From Solen grandis (Eukaryota; Mollusca; Bivalvia; Adapedonta; Solenidae), in NCBI GenBank assembly GCA_021229015.1, contig CM037783.1, positions 59,681,746 to 59,745,745 on the forward strand: a stretch of DNA of 64,000 nt. Reading direction: 5' to 3'. This document shows, piece after piece, positions 1-10,403 of this stretch. Position 1 is the first letter of the stretch; each line of letters starts with the position of its first letter. Made by a program: the position numbers and the translations under genes. The notes under the pieces were generated by a model that was given only the letters and a program-made list of their open reading frames with translations, made no database searches and had not been told where the DNA came from.

Positions 1-227
1 CCGAACATCGGGACTCAAGGCTATTGTGTCATAGCCGAAACAACAGTGAATGTTCAACGGACCAATCCCGAAGCCTAATAACTGTCATTTTTCAACGGAC
101 TGCTCAGTCTTTTTTTGGCTCAAACATCGGGAGCCATCGGTAGAAAAAAATGTTTATTTCCACATCACCGATTTTTTCCCCCGTGGGACCTAGGCCTTCA
201 AGTTTCAAATATATCGGATTTAAAAAC

Positions 228-256
228 AAAAACAACAACAACAACAACAACAACAA
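228..256. repeat. (AAC)n microsatellite
   Basis: About nine uninterrupted AAC units. On the opposite strand it forces the poly-valine/phenylalanine run of a spurious frame. Confidence 0.9.
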
Positions 257-323
257 AAACCTTCACTATTATCCCCAGATACCCTTCAGAATGCATCTCC
301 ATCACACTAAAAACTTTTTTTTC

Positions 324-341
324 CGGGGGAGCATGCCCCCG
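324..341. repeat. GC-rich palindrome CGGGGGAGCATGCCCCCG
   Basis: An 18-bp near-perfect palindrome in AT-rich surroundings, followed by C-rich sequence to about 385. Motifs like this occur inside dispersed repeats of invertebrates, but I cannot assign a family. Confidence 0.5.
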
Positions 342-1203
342 AAACCCCCTACCACTCCTATCACATTCGGATTTTGGCCCCCCCAGCAGAAAATTTCTGG
401 ATCCGGGCCTGTATAGTAAGATTAATGTTTCGGGAAGCAGAGACGGGGCGAGACGGGACTGTGGTGAAGTCCCGCAAAATAAACTTTCGATCAGCCTCGA
501 TTTGGAATTAGCGGGAAATGGAAACCAAAACATTCTGAAACGAAAGGTAAACCAAGTTGATTATAGCGAAATTTTTGTAATTTGTTAGTAATTTATATTA
601 TTTTCTCACTTCTGTAAGTAACAGAATTTCTGCCTTTTTATCAGATCTAAGATAATATCTTTCGTTTGAGACGCAATAATAGTATCATTAGTTTTCGCAG
701 CCAAAAATAATTTGGCGAATCAGCTACTTACTCGATCTGAATCATAATAAATGGGTTGTAGGGCCGTAAATGGCTTGTAAGTGACTCGAATAGAAATTTG
801 AATTATATCAAATAACATCGAAATTGAAATTTACACACAAATACATAAAGGAATGTTGCATCTTTATCATTTGTGTATCTGTATTATTTATCCAATGACT
901 AAGTAAGATATTTAATCTGTAAGAAATATTCATAACGTAAAATGTGGAGGATTGATAAAATATGACCAATTTTAATGATATTTCTGTGCAGAAGTTAGGC
1001 TGTAACCATAGTGATGCACGTAGAGCTACAAGCAACATGCAGTGCCCTGGGATACCAGGAGGGACAAGTGTATGTGAGGGAGCCGGATTGTCTTGGTAAG
1101 AGCAGCATGTGAAAGCTCTAATTTCGAACTTGTGGAGGATTAAAAAGTCATTTATAAGTTCCCAGGATATAAACAAAGGAAATATTTTTGGCGTATTAAC
1201 ATT

Positions 1204-2771
1204 CAGGGATCAAGCTAGACTGAAATTTTTTAGGAGAAGTCACTTCTCCCTATCATATTTTTAGGGAGAAGTTTGAAAAGAATGAGAGAAGTGATATTTT
1301 CATCTTTTTGTGATGCATCAGAATGTATGTATGTATGTTTTAATACAAAACAATTCCTGTTCAAATATTTCAGATACAGTTAGAGTTTAGATTCATTTGA
1401 GGTAATTTCGATTTAAAAGTAAGATGGGTGTGGAAAAAATAACAAAGTCATAAAAATCATATTCTATGAGTTTAACACCTGTCACCATTTACAATTCAGA
1501 GCTAACACAGGTAATCATCATAATTTATGCAATGATTCTTCGCTTTTAGTTGAAAAAAACAACCCATAATGATCGTAACTGACACACACAATTATTATTT
1601 TAAAAAATGGCAGATTTAATATTTTAAAATTATCTTTTCATTTCTGATTTATTTTTTAGGCATTTAAATTACAAATAGATCTTAAGATCTAAAATGTGTT
1701 ACATAACTGTAACTCTTTATATATTAGCCTACAATAAGTATATCTTTTCAGAAAAAAATAGAGCTATTGTTATCAGTACAATTGTTTAAAGAAATAAGAA
1801 ATATTTAGAAAAAAATCTGTTATTTCAATTTTCGTTTAAAAAAAAAAAGAAAGTAAATCCGCGAAAAACTGACATTTTGAAACACATTCGATTTCTGCTA
1901 ACGTTTGATGTTACAAGGCTAAAGATTAGTTTCTATATTCTCTACAGAATACTATAAACATGTGTTTTTAGCTTTTATTCTCAATATAAATGTATTATTT
2001 TCTTTTTTTTACAAAGCAAAATTGGCAAATTTGACACCAGACCAATTGGCAATCTGGCTGTAAATTAGCAGGCATTTAATGCAAGATTTTAAATAAAATA
2101 TATGAAGTAAATATTAAAAAATGTAAAAGGGAATTTGTAAATAAGGTCTAGTATTTTCCCCCCTGTGTTTCTTTGTCCTCTAATGGAATGTTATGATGCC
2201 AAGCCAGTTCAGATATGTCCGTATGGTTATGTGACTTTTGCATATTTTTTCAGTGCTTTTTCCTGAATTTACCTGCATGTCTTTTCTGTCTGAAATTTGA
2301 AATTCTAAGTTATTTAATCAGATATAAACATGAGATAATTGTCTATTTAGCATTAGTAGATTATGGTAACTTGAAAACAGTCGCTTCGGCAATATTGAGA
2401 CAGATGACATTTAGCAGGCTGGTACTCGACCTTTCTGTTTCACTTGGCAAATGTATGTCAATCAGTGAACGTGGGCGGAGCAAATGTTACTTAATTTGCA
2501 TATGCAGTATCTTGATTTCACCTGGACCCTGCATGGACTAATAAGTACCACATGAGTTCTGGTATACACGCTGTCAGCGTATGACAGGAATAAATAAAGA
2601 AGTCATGTCTTGGTGCACACAGCCATGTTCTGGATGTACCTTCTGGCCCTGATGGGAAACTTAAGCCGAAAAATATAGGGCAAAGTTTTTTCACTCTACA
2701 GATTTTTTTAGGCGAAGTTTATTGACATAAGGTGACATCTTCACCCAAGTTGCCCTCTAGCTTGATCCCTG
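1204..2771. mobile_element. Non-autonomous hAT-like DNA transposon (1.57 kb)
   Basis: The ends are inverted repeats. The left end reads CAGGGATCAAGCTAGA from 1204, and the right end is its reverse complement ending at 2771. Termini beginning CAGGG are typical of the hAT superfamily. The pentamer ACATT flanks both sides (1199-1203 and 2772-2776), which fits a 5-bp target duplication; classical hAT elements make 8 bp, and some subgroups make shorter ones. No transposase reading frame was found inside, so the copy appears non-autonomous. The interior has a short GTAT run near 1325 and otherwise AT-rich sequence. Confidence 0.7.
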
Positions 2772-3207
2772 ACATTATAAGCGCTGTTATTCAGTAAATG
2801 CTTTTTGATTAAAATATATGAATTAACCATTATATTATCCTTTGTGTAGAAGATGTGTCAAAGTGAAAAATGACTGGTATTCAGAAAATACGGCTTTGGT
2901 CAATCCTGACAGCCAAACAACCCATCTTCTAATCAATTACAAGTGCTAGCGCAATGGGGATATTGAACACACACAGGAAGAATCCAACATAGACAGTTAA
3001 CAGTCCCTGTCTGTCAAAAATAAGAAAAATAAAACTGTATATTTTTTTTATTTCATATGTACATTTACATCAAATATTAAAAGTTTTGAACACAAATTGT
3101 GTTTAAGTCCAATTCCCCCTATCTTCAAAATGTCCCCCCACCCCCTGTTTTTGGATGATTTGGGGGAAATTCCCCCATAAATTTTGAATCCTAGAATAGA
3201 CACTGAT
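2772..3207. other. Intron or upstream sequence, nothing recognised
   Basis: AT-rich sequence between the hAT-like element and the SINE remnant. It contains a C-rich patch near 3110-3145. No coding signal or repeat family was recognised. Confidence 0.4.
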
Positions 3208-3615
3208 ATAAGGGTAATTCCAGGACTGGTTGGTTAGCTGACAGGATAATGTGATTGGGTGTGGTATACCACATGTCTCCAGCATGATACTGCAATGTGG
3301 CAGCACTTTGTCTCAAGTCCACTGTAATACTGTTGGAGGTGTTGGTGAAACATTAACCTTTCCCTCATAGAGGATACCATGAAAAGACCTATGCGAACAG
3401 CATAAAACCAGATCAGCCTGCGAGTAACTCGCAGGCTGATCAGGTTTTATGCTGTTCGCTGCTCCTCAGTGGTATGGTAATGAGGATGTTACAATTAAAT
3501 CTAGTAAGGTTTGAGTTTGGTTTTCTGCAGATCAGGCTTTATGTGGTACCTACTGAGTGTGTCAAAATGAGTCTATATGAGGGAAAGGGTTAATTAAACC
3601 CAATAAACAACAAAA
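3208..3615 (+). repeat. SINE 3' body, split by a TTAA MITE
   Basis: This matches the body of the SINE family seen in full at 16767-17078. It has the core AGGACTGGTTGG, then GACAGGATAATGTGA, a CACATGTCT segment, and an AAACCCAATAAACAAC tail. The piggyBac-like MITE at 3357-3589 interrupts it inside the GACATTAAACCC part of the SINE tail. The SINE tail ends about 75 bp upstream of the TIMELESS exon at 3691. Confidence 0.8.
3357..3589 (+). mobile_element. piggyBac-like TTAA MITE, copy 1
   Basis: This 233-bp element is flanked by TTAA (3353-3356 and 3590-3593). The termini are CCTTTCCCTCATA on the left and TATGAGGGAAAGGG on the right. Inside is a long near-perfect hairpin built on CAGCCTGCGAGTAACTCGCA, with arms reaching to ACAGCATAAAACC. 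TTAA duplication and CCCTTT-type ends are hallmarks of the piggyBac superfamily. There is no ORF. Copies 2 and 3 are at 35283 and 37455. Confidence 0.85.
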
Positions 3616-3690
3616 TGGATGTCCATATTATTCAGGATTTATTTCCAGTTACTAGTCAGTCAGTCTGTGGATATTGTCTCTTTGTTTCAG

Positions 3691-3844
3691 AAACTGTGAA
3701 AGACCTTATCCGATTTTTGAAACGTGAGGATGAGACATGTGATATCCGACGACAACTTGGACATGCTCAGATTGTTCAGAATGACTTGCTGCCAATCTTG
3801 CGACATTACAAGGATGAAGCTACTCTGTGGGATACAGTGATCAG
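3691..3844 (+). CDS. TIMELESS: TIMELESS exon ([15 protein letters not shown]...)
   Basis: This exon encodes the start of the conserved TIMELESS N-terminal helical domain. It begins [17 protein letters not shown], passes through [20 protein letters not shown], and ends WDTVIR. The acceptor is TTTGTTTCAG and the donor follows as GTGAAC. The first codon takes one base from the missing upstream exon, and the last two bases AG join the G of the next exon to make Arg. Family members have this block within about their first 90 residues, so one coding exon of roughly 30 residues should precede it. Confidence 0.93.
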
Positions 3845-3984
3845 GTGAACAAGGCATTCTTTGTCTAAGGTTGATAAATTTACAGAATAAATTGTTTATC
3901 CAATGACAGTGATCGAAATTTGCATGAATCCTAGAATCATGGATGATTGATAGAAGTAAAAAAAAAAAAAAAAATCTACTCTAT

Positions 3985-4455
3985 CTTGATAATGTTGGTG
4001 AAGTCTTTGTTCTTTACTGATGAATAATGCTGGCATGCGTAGATCATATTGCATGTGGAAAATGCTGTTTTCCTAAATGCCACTTTGGGGAAATCAGTTA
4101 TATATAGAATGCAGTAACCCTGCAGCAGATGTGTGACATGTTTTGTAACACGCCGTCTTCACCAGCTCTGGGTAGCAAATTCGTAAGTTCAGCCTTTGGA
4201 GTAATGGCATGTGCGATGATTGAATGTGATCAGTCATGTGACGGCATATGAAAACAGAAATTCTAAATTTAGGTTCAATATAGTTTGTAACACTATTGCC
4301 TGTGATGGAAAAACAACCCAATTAGTTTACAATCACGGAAGGTTGCATTGGGTGATCATGTGTCTGTAGATGCCAGATGGGTATAGATGTATTACACATA
4401 TAAAGTTAAAAATCTAGTTCTTAATCAGTGACCATCTGTGAACGAGCTGCTTTAA
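3985..4455. repeat. Dispersed repeat, diverged copy of 43795-44265
   Basis: The two loci share an ordered series of blocks. These are GTGAAGTCTTTGTT near the start, a TTCACCAGCTC block, a GATCATG(T/C)GTCTGTAGA block, and TTAATCA...AGCATCTGT near the end. The copies are strongly diverged, so this looks like an old repeat of about 460 bp in the same orientation. Its class is unknown. Confidence 0.55.
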
Positions 4456-4543
4456 ATCTTTAACTAGAAGTTTGGTTTCATAAAAAGACAGAATATTTGT
4501 TTGAACTGAATGATCTTCTTATTAATTTGTTCTCTTGGGACAG

Positions 4544-4661
4544 GTTGCTTGTGAACCTCTCCCAGCCGGCTGTCCTGTGTTTCAATGGAGGGACCCCTGA
4601 GGATAAGACCATGCGCAACTATTACCTGGAGGTGGAGTCACACCTGCAGTCCATGAAGGAG
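4544..4661 (+). CDS. TIMELESS: TIMELESS exon (LLVNLSQPAVLCF...)
   Basis: It continues the TIMELESS domain with LLVNLSQPAVLCFNGG, then RNYYLEVESHLQSMKE. The acceptor GGGACAG precedes it. The first G completes the Arg codon begun at 3843, and the exon ends on a complete codon before GTGTGT. The NLxQPA(L/V)LCF motif is one of the best conserved in TIMEOUT proteins. An open frame runs into the following intron but loses family similarity at once. Confidence 0.93.
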
Positions 4662-4854
4662 GTGTGTTATACAGCCCACCAGCAGTTGTATTTTTCTGAG
4701 CATTCGTGTTGCAGTACTGTCTACTATTTCAGAGGGATTGATAAACCTTCCCTGTGTTCATTTAACCATAACACTCCCTACTGTTATGGATTTGGTTCCC
4801 TGCTTACACTCTATATGATATGATAAAAGAGGGATACAAACGCAGGGCAAGTGA

Positions 4855-6198
4855 TTTTTTAGCTCACCTGAGCATAGCTCAGGGTGAGCTTTTGGGATAC
4901 TTGATTGTCCGTCGTCAGTCGTCCGTCGTCCGTCAACAATTTTGATGTTTACACACTAGAGGCCACAGTTTTGATCCAATCTTCCTCAAACTTGGTCAGA
5001 ATGTTTGTCTTGATGATATCTTGAACCCTTTCGAAAATGGGTCAGGTTGGATCAAAAAGTAGGTCAGTAGGTCAAATCTTAGAAAAATCTTGTTGTCCAT
5101 CAACAATTTTGATGTTTACACACTAGAGGCCACAATTTTAATCCAATCTTCCTCAAACTTGGTCAGAATGTTTGTCTTGATGATATCTTGAACCCTTTCG
5201 AAAATGGGTCAGGTTGGATCAAAAAGTAGGTCAGTAGGTCAAATCTTAGAAAAAATCTTGTTTACACACTAGAGGCCACAATTTTGATCCAATCTTCCTC
5301 AAACTTGGTCAGAATGTTTGTCTTGATGATATCTTGAACCCTTTTGAAAATGGGTCAGGTTGGATCAAAAAGTAGGTCAGTAGGTCAAATCTTAGAAAAA
5401 TCTTGTCGTCCGTCAACAATTTTGATGTTTACACACTAGAGGCCACACTTTTGATCCAATCTTCCTCAAACTTGGTCAGAATGTTTGTCTTGATGATATC
5501 TTCCCTTTAAAATGGGTGGTTGGTAAAAAGTAGGTCAGTAGGTCAAATCTTAGAAAAATCTTGTTTACACACTAGAGGCCACTATTTTGATCCAGTCTTC
5601 CTCAAACTTGGTCAGAATGTTTGTCTTGATGATATCTTGAACCCTTTCGAAAATGGGTCAGGTTGGATCAAAAAGTAGGTCAGTAGGTCAAATCTTAGAA
5701 AAATCTTGTTTACACACTAGAGGCCACTATTTTGATCCAATCTTCCTCAAACTTGGTCAGAATGTTTGTCTTGATGATATCTTGAACCCTTTCGAAAATG
5801 GGTCAGGTTGGATCAAAAAGTAGGTCAGTAGGTCAAATCTTAGAAAAATCTTGTTTACACACTAGAGGCTACAATTTTAATCCAATATTCCTCAAACGTG
5901 GTCAGAATGTTTGTCTTGATGATATCTTGAACCCTTTCGGAAATGGGCAGGGCTTGATAGAAATGTAGGTCAGTAGGTCAAATCTTAGAAAAATCTTGTT
6001 TATACTCTGAGGGCAACATTTTTGGTCCAATCATCCTCAAAATTTGGCAGAATGTTTGTCATGATGATATCTTTTGTGGATGGGGTCAGAAAATTCCTGA
6101 ACATTGTTTCACCTCATCATCTTAATTCTGAAGCAATCTGTTTTGTACAGGCAATGAATGATACTTTTCTCAGGTGAGCGATCTAGGGCCATCTTGTC
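4855..6198 (+). repeat. AGCTCAC-ended element 1 with ~145-bp tandem units
   Basis: It starts TTTTTTAGCTCACCTGAGC and ends CTCAGGTGAGCGATCTAGGG, so the ends are inverted relatives of each other. The interior is a tandem array of about eight units of roughly 145 bp. Units contain CACACTAGAGGCCAC, CTTCCTCAAACTTGGTCAG and AGGTCAGTAGGTCAAATC. This is a non-coding dispersed repeat type common in bivalve genomes, lying in TIMELESS intron 2. Confidence 0.85.
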
Positions 6199-6251
6199 AA
6201 AGAAGATAGCCCGGCGGGCAAGTTTATTTATGTAAATGAAATCTGTCTTTT

Positions 6252-7470
6252 TTTAGCTCACATGAGCACAACGTGCTCAAGGTGAGCTTTTCTGATCGCC
6301 TTTTGTCCGGCGTCCGTTCGTGCGTGCGTCCGTGCGTCCGGCGTCAACAATTGCTTCAAACAACATCTCCTAAACGGCTTGGCCAATTTGAAAAATATTT
6401 TGCAGGAATGTTCCTTGGATGAAGCTCTACTAAATTTGTATAAATGGTTCTGGTCCATTGCATAATTAGGTCACAGGAGCTAAAAATAGATTTTAAAAAT
6501 GCAAACTTTGAAAATCTTCTTCTGCAAAACTGCAAGGCCTAGAGCTTAGATATTTGGTATGTAGCATCATCTTATGGGCCACTACCAAGATTGTACAAAT
6601 CATAGCCCTATGATGATAAATGACCCCGCACCAGGGGTCACTTGTTTTACATAGAGTTATATAGGAAAATCTTAAAAAATCTTCTTCCATGAATGCATAA
6701 GGCCTAGAGCTTAGATATTTGGTATGAAGCATCATCTTATGGGTCACTACCAAGATTGTACAAATCATAGCCCTATGGTGATAAATGACCCCGCACCAGG
6801 GGTCACTTGTTTTACATAGAGTTATATAGGAAAATCTTAAAAAATCTTCTTCTATGAATCCATAAGGCCTAGAGCTTAGATATTTGGTATGAAGCATCAT
6901 CTTATGGGCCACTACCAAGATTGTACAAATCATAGCCCTATGGTGATAAATGACCCCGCACCAGGGGTCACTTGTTTTACATAGAGTTATATTGGAAAAT
7001 CTTAAAAAATCTTCCTCTATGAATCCATAAGGCCTAGAGCTTAGATATTTGGTATGTAGCATCATCTTATGGGCCACTACCAAGATTGTACAAATCATAG
7101 CCCAATGGTGATAAATGACCCCACACCAGGGGTCACTTGTTTTACATAGAGTTATATAGGAAAATCTTAAAAAATCTTCTTCTATGAATCAATAAGGCCT
7201 AGAGCTAAGATTTTTGGTATGTAGTAGCATCTAATGGTTCATTACAAAGATTTTCAAAGTCTTGGCCCTACGGTGATAAATGACCCTGCGCCCAAGTCTT
7301 CTCTGAAACCATATGGCCCATTGCTTAGATATTTGGTGTGTAGTATTGTCAGGGGTAAAATGTTTTAGATTAAGTTATATCAGAATCCTTGTCTGTTTAA
7401 AAACCTTGACATCAGTTGAAGCAATGGTACTCAGGTGAGCGATTCAGGGCCATCATGGCCCTCTTGTTTA
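6252..7470 (+). repeat. AGCTCAC-ended element 2 with ~160-bp tandem units
   Basis: This directly follows element 1. It begins TTTAGCTCACATGAGCACAA with a CGTGCTCAAGG inverted partner, then a GTGCGTGCGTCC low-complexity stretch. Four to five units of about 160 bp follow, containing CCCCGCACCAGGGGTCACTT. It ends CTCAGGTGAGCGATTCAGGG and GCCATCATGGCCCTCTTGT. It is almost identical to element 4 (17892-19292), which has one extra unit. A 201-residue frame on the minus strand is only the array read through. Confidence 0.88.
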
Positions 7471-7854
7471 TATTTTCTACAGTATATCAAGGGTGAAATG
7501 CTTGCAAATTGTGTTTGATACATATAAACTAAAATTCACCTTGATATTATACATATTAAGTTTTAAACATTAACAAACACCAACAAACTTAAAGATCTGG
7601 CAACCTGTTTTCAATGGGGGCTAGTAGATGTTCAAAGTAGCTTGTCCCCTGGACAAGTGAAAGTCAAATCCTTAAGTAAACCCCTGAAACGCTAACTTAA
7701 TGGACTTTTAAGGGTAACTGAACGCAGGGCTGGTCTTTTGCCGGGTTTTCCCTTGATTTCAAATTACACCTTGATATATAGATAAAAAGACAAATTTTGA
7801 AATATTTAGGGGCTTATCTAGTCTTAAAAAACCTTTTATTAGCGCATTTGTCTA

Positions 7855-7983
7855 TTTTTTGTGTCACCTGCTGCAAGCAGAGGTTACACATAGGGATCAA
7901 TTTTCCATCGCCTGTCTGTCCGTCACACTTTTTCTGTCACACTTCAGCAGGTGACACACATGTTCCAGAGAACACTCTTGTTT
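7855..7983 (+). mobile_element. Short MITE-like repeat, CACCTGCTG family, copy 1
   Basis: The body runs from TTTTTTGTGTCACCTGCTG to TCAGCAGGTGACACACATG, then AACACTCTTGTTT. The inner CACCTGCTG and CAGCAGGTG are inverted. It is non-coding and about 130 bp. Four more copies are in this window (12505, 16483, 21336, 38290). Confidence 0.75.
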
Positions 7984-8286
7984 AAACTTTGACTAAAGCT
8001 ACTATACAACATTTCAAGAAATACATTTTTTCCCCCTGAAGCTTCTTTTGTAGCCTTTGTTTGGTCATTCCCCTTCCCATTATAAGAAATTATCATTGTA
8101 AAATAGGTTATTTATCTCCTTAAACATTCAGTGGGATATTTCATTTAGAAATTGCTTATATTTAATTCTGGAAACTTCAAACAGTTTGGTGAGTTACCCA
8201 GAAGGTGCCTAGAATGTAAAAAATGTTGAATTACTTTACTGATATTCTAAAATATTTAGTCATCAATTATTAAGTGCTTGTTGAAT
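7984..8286. other. Intron sequence, nothing recognised
   Basis: AT-rich TIMELESS intron 2 sequence between repeat copies. No ORF or repeat family was recognised. Confidence 0.4.
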
Positions 8287-8504
8287 GGTACTGGTATAGC
8301 TTCCTTGCTTGGAGCTCAGCATATAAGTAGTAATTAAGGGTAGTTCAAGGACTGGTTTGCACGGTGTCAGGATAATGTCAGGATAATGTGACTGGGTGTG
8401 GTATCATACCACATGTCTATGGCATGATACTATGTTTGTTTCAAGTCTCCAATTGACTGAAATACTGTCGTTGGAAAGTTAAACCCAACAAACAAACAAG
8501 TGTG
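8287..8504 (+). repeat. SINE, 5'-truncated body
   Basis: It starts TGGTACTGGTATAGCTTCC and runs through the common SINE body (AGGACTGGTTTG, GATAATGTGACTGGGTGTGG) to a CCCAACAAACAAACAA tail. The tRNA-like head is missing. A short local duplication, GTCAGGATAAT, is present. Confidence 0.8.
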
Positions 8505-8587
8505 TGTTGTGTATCCTAGTTAGATATTATTATAAGTAAATCAATTAGTGTGGAAAAAATCAACGACAATACGTAAGAAAAATTATT

Positions 8588-8637
8588 ATTGTTATTACTT
8601 AAAAGTTTCGGCAAACGCTTTCATCAGGATAACAATA
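8588..8637 (-). ncRNA. Hammerhead-ribozyme-like motif of the Penelope element
   Basis: The minus strand has the core CUGAUGA (8627-8621) and GAAAC (8609-8605). The short loop CUUUUAAGU follows, with a candidate cleavage site after A in AAGUA. The outer arms AUUGUUAU (8636-8629) and AUAACAAU (8595-8588) are perfectly complementary and could form stem I. Stem II is weak, with only about two good pairs in AAGCGUUUGCC, and one C is unpaired beside stem I. It is therefore probably a degenerate copy. The location 3' of a GIY-YIG ORF fits known Penelope hammerheads. Confidence 0.5.
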
Positions 8638-8863
8638 ACTTTTAAACATAAACAACGAAAACAATGTCACCATGAATAACGTAACGTCAAAAAAGCGAGA
8701 AAATGCAGACGTTATGCATACTATTTATAACGTCAAAATGAGATAGATACTGTTTCGGATATAAAATACAAACATTTCCTATAGCTTATTATAATAAAAA
8801 AAACATGAATAGGATAAAACAAATAACAGTACCTACCATACAAGTAGACATAGGTGACACATA

Positions 8864-9919
8864 TTAATCTACTGTATAAAGTAGTTTAGAATTTAAACCC
8901 TCAGGAACATGAGTTCTAAGTTTATGTATCCAAAAGGTTTCTTTGCACAGGCGATCAATGTTGCTATTGATAATATCAATAGGCATAAATGAGAAATCAT
9001 TTAAAATATGATTTTCTAAATTAAAATGTAAAGTAACGGTAGAGGAAAATGCAGGGTCCATAAAATTACGAATATCAAACTTATGACTGTTCATACGTTT
9101 TGAGACATTTTGCTTGGTCTGACCAACATATAGCATGTTGCATTTTGAACATGTTATAAGATAAATGACTTTCTTAGTTTGACAGTCTGTATTACAATGC
9201 AAATCAAACTTTTCTCCTGTAACATTGCTAGAAAAAAAACGAGCCAGTATTTATACGGGAACAGTGAGAACACTTAGGTCTGTTACAACATTTAGAGAGA
9301 AAAGTTTTAGATTCATTATGCGTAAAGTTTGAATTCACTAAATAGTCACGTAAACTTTTGGGATGCTGGTACGCAACAATAGGTTTAAAATGGTTGTGAA
9401 CAAATTTCAGATTTTCGCTTTTCGATAACTTCAGAAGGTCCCAGTATTTATGTAGAATACCGCCTATATTTGGTAAGGTTGTATTATACATAGCAATGAA
9501 TGGAATAACACTTTTCTTTTCACCAGTCACAGAGGCTAATGCATCCACTTGAGACATATGGGACACATTGGGATAGTTTCTGTCAAGGAAAAATTTCTGT
9601 AGTTGCTGGAGAGAAGTTGAATTTCAAATCGTCAGAAATAATCCTCCTGTATTGCTTTGCTTGGCTATATGGAATTCCGTCTTTACACTTCTTAGGATGA
9701 CGCGATGTATAGTGGAGATATTGGTGGTTATTTGTTTCTTTCAGAAAAATGTTTCAATTTGAAGCGATTCTCCTTTTATTACTGTTACATCCAAAAAAGA
9801 GACAGACTGGTCAGATATTGTACATATAAAATTAATATTCGGATGAAAATTATTTAAGTTGTCGATAAATGTTTCTAACTCTTCAAGTGAATGTTCCCAT
9901 ATAATAAAGATGTCAGATG
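8864..9919 (-). pseudogene. Penelope-like RT/GIY-YIG polyprotein, broken
   Basis: Read 9919 to 8864. The RT C-terminus is recognisable from DIFIIWEHSLEELETFIDNL and NNHQYLHYTSRHP with IPYSQAKQYRRI. In-frame stops fall before about 9750 and near 9580. An open segment follows (9566-9228, cysteine-rich CCNRPKCSHC). Then comes the GIY-YIG domain (9202-8864) with IYLITCSKCNMLYVGQT, the conserved Arg in SKRMNSHK, and the candidate catalytic Glu in CKETFWIHKL. The last two segments belong to one protein and are separated by a frame change in a run of eight T near 9228-9240. No intact protein is predicted. Confidence 0.85.
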
Positions 9920-9947
9920 TTTTTTTTTTTTTTTTTTTTTTTTTTTT
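9920..9947. repeat. T28 homopolymer
   Basis: A run of 28 T at the truncated edge of the Penelope fragment, 36 bp upstream of the next TIMELESS exon. It may act as a long pyrimidine tract for that acceptor. The length is unreliable in any assembly. Confidence 0.9.
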
Positions 9948-9982
9948 AGTAAATCATTTAAAATTTCTTCCTTACACCACAG

Positions 9983-10045
9983 GCTTTTATCAATGAGGAG
10001 GTGTTTGCAGTTCTAACTGGAAAACTTGGAGAGTTACTGAAACTA
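9983..10045 (+). CDS. TIMELESS: TIMELESS exon (AFINEEVFAVLTGKLGELLKL)
   Basis: A 63-nt exon of 21 complete codons, reading AFINEEVFAVL then TGKLGELLKL. The acceptor is TTACACCACAG and the donor is GTAAGT, a consensus site. It corresponds to the family segment after SMKE where human TIMELESS has an EAF...E(R/T)L...LL helix. It is too short to be found by ORF length. Confidence 0.9.
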
Positions 10046-10326
10046 GTAAGTAACTTTGTGTTTTATTAAGTTGAAAAAATGCTTTCTGACTACTACACGT
10101 TTAATAGCTCAATAGTTCAGAGGTTATGAAGGCCATTTCACTATGGTCTTGAAAAATTTACTGAGTTACCATATACACCGGCAGATAAGCATATTAACAT
10201 ATAAGGCGCACCTTAATTTTCAGGATAACTTATTTGAAAAAAAAACAACAATAACAAAACAACAACACTTTTTGCATCATATAAGGTGTAATACTGTTTT
10301 GAAATTGGTGCTGTCAGACATTGGTT

Positions 10327-10403
10327 GGGTAAAGGTGACTGTTATATTAAGGAGGGGTAGGGTAAAGGTGACTGTTACATTAAGGAGGGGTAGGGTAAAG
10401 GTG
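10327..10403 (+). repeat. 33-bp tandem repeat, 2.3 copies
   Basis: The unit GGGTAAAGGTGACTGTTA(T/C) plus ATTAAGGAGGGGTA occurs twice, then an 11-bp partial third copy follows. It is in TIMELESS intron 3. Confidence 0.85.

Larger units (their letters stand above)
1..1198. other. Left edge, no gene recognised
   Basis: No exon with conserved coding features is visible. The expected first coding exon of the TIMELESS gene was looked for here and not found. The stretch holds an AAC microsatellite, a GC-rich palindromic motif and AT-rich sequence. Open frames through 115-588 cross the microsatellite and pyrimidine runs and look non-coding. Confidence 0.5.
8545..9919 (-). mobile_element. Penelope-like retroelement, truncated and decayed
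   Basis: The minus strand carries, in order, the C-terminal part of a Penelope-type reverse transcriptase, a linker and a GIY-YIG endonuclease domain. A 3' region with a hammerhead-ribozyme-like motif follows. Penelope-like elements are defined by an RT fused to a C-terminal GIY-YIG domain, and many carry hammerhead ribozymes in their terminal repeats. The 5' part, including most of the RT, is missing and the copy stops at a 28-T tract. The element lies in TIMELESS intron 2, antisense to the gene. Confidence 0.85.

Noticed and set aside
115..588. Long overlapping frames on both strands at the left edge
   Set aside because: They depend on the AAC microsatellite and C-rich patches, give poly-Thr or poly-Val, and match no family.
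3357..3589. microRNA precursor in the MITE hairpin
   Set aside because: Repeated at three loci with TTAA duplications and terminal repeats, so the hairpin is explained by a MITE. Small-RNA data would be needed to revive the idea.
6493..7098. 201-codon minus-strand frame with four near-identical ~53-residue repeats
   Set aside because: It is the tandem ~160-bp array of an AGCTCAC-ended repeat read in one frame. A sister copy at 18311-18922 shows small indels that change the frame, and there are no splice or start signals.
8864..9202. GIY-YIG ORF as a homing endonuclease or repair nuclease gene
   Set aside because: Upstream RT fragments in the same orientation and the 3' motif place it in a Penelope-like element.
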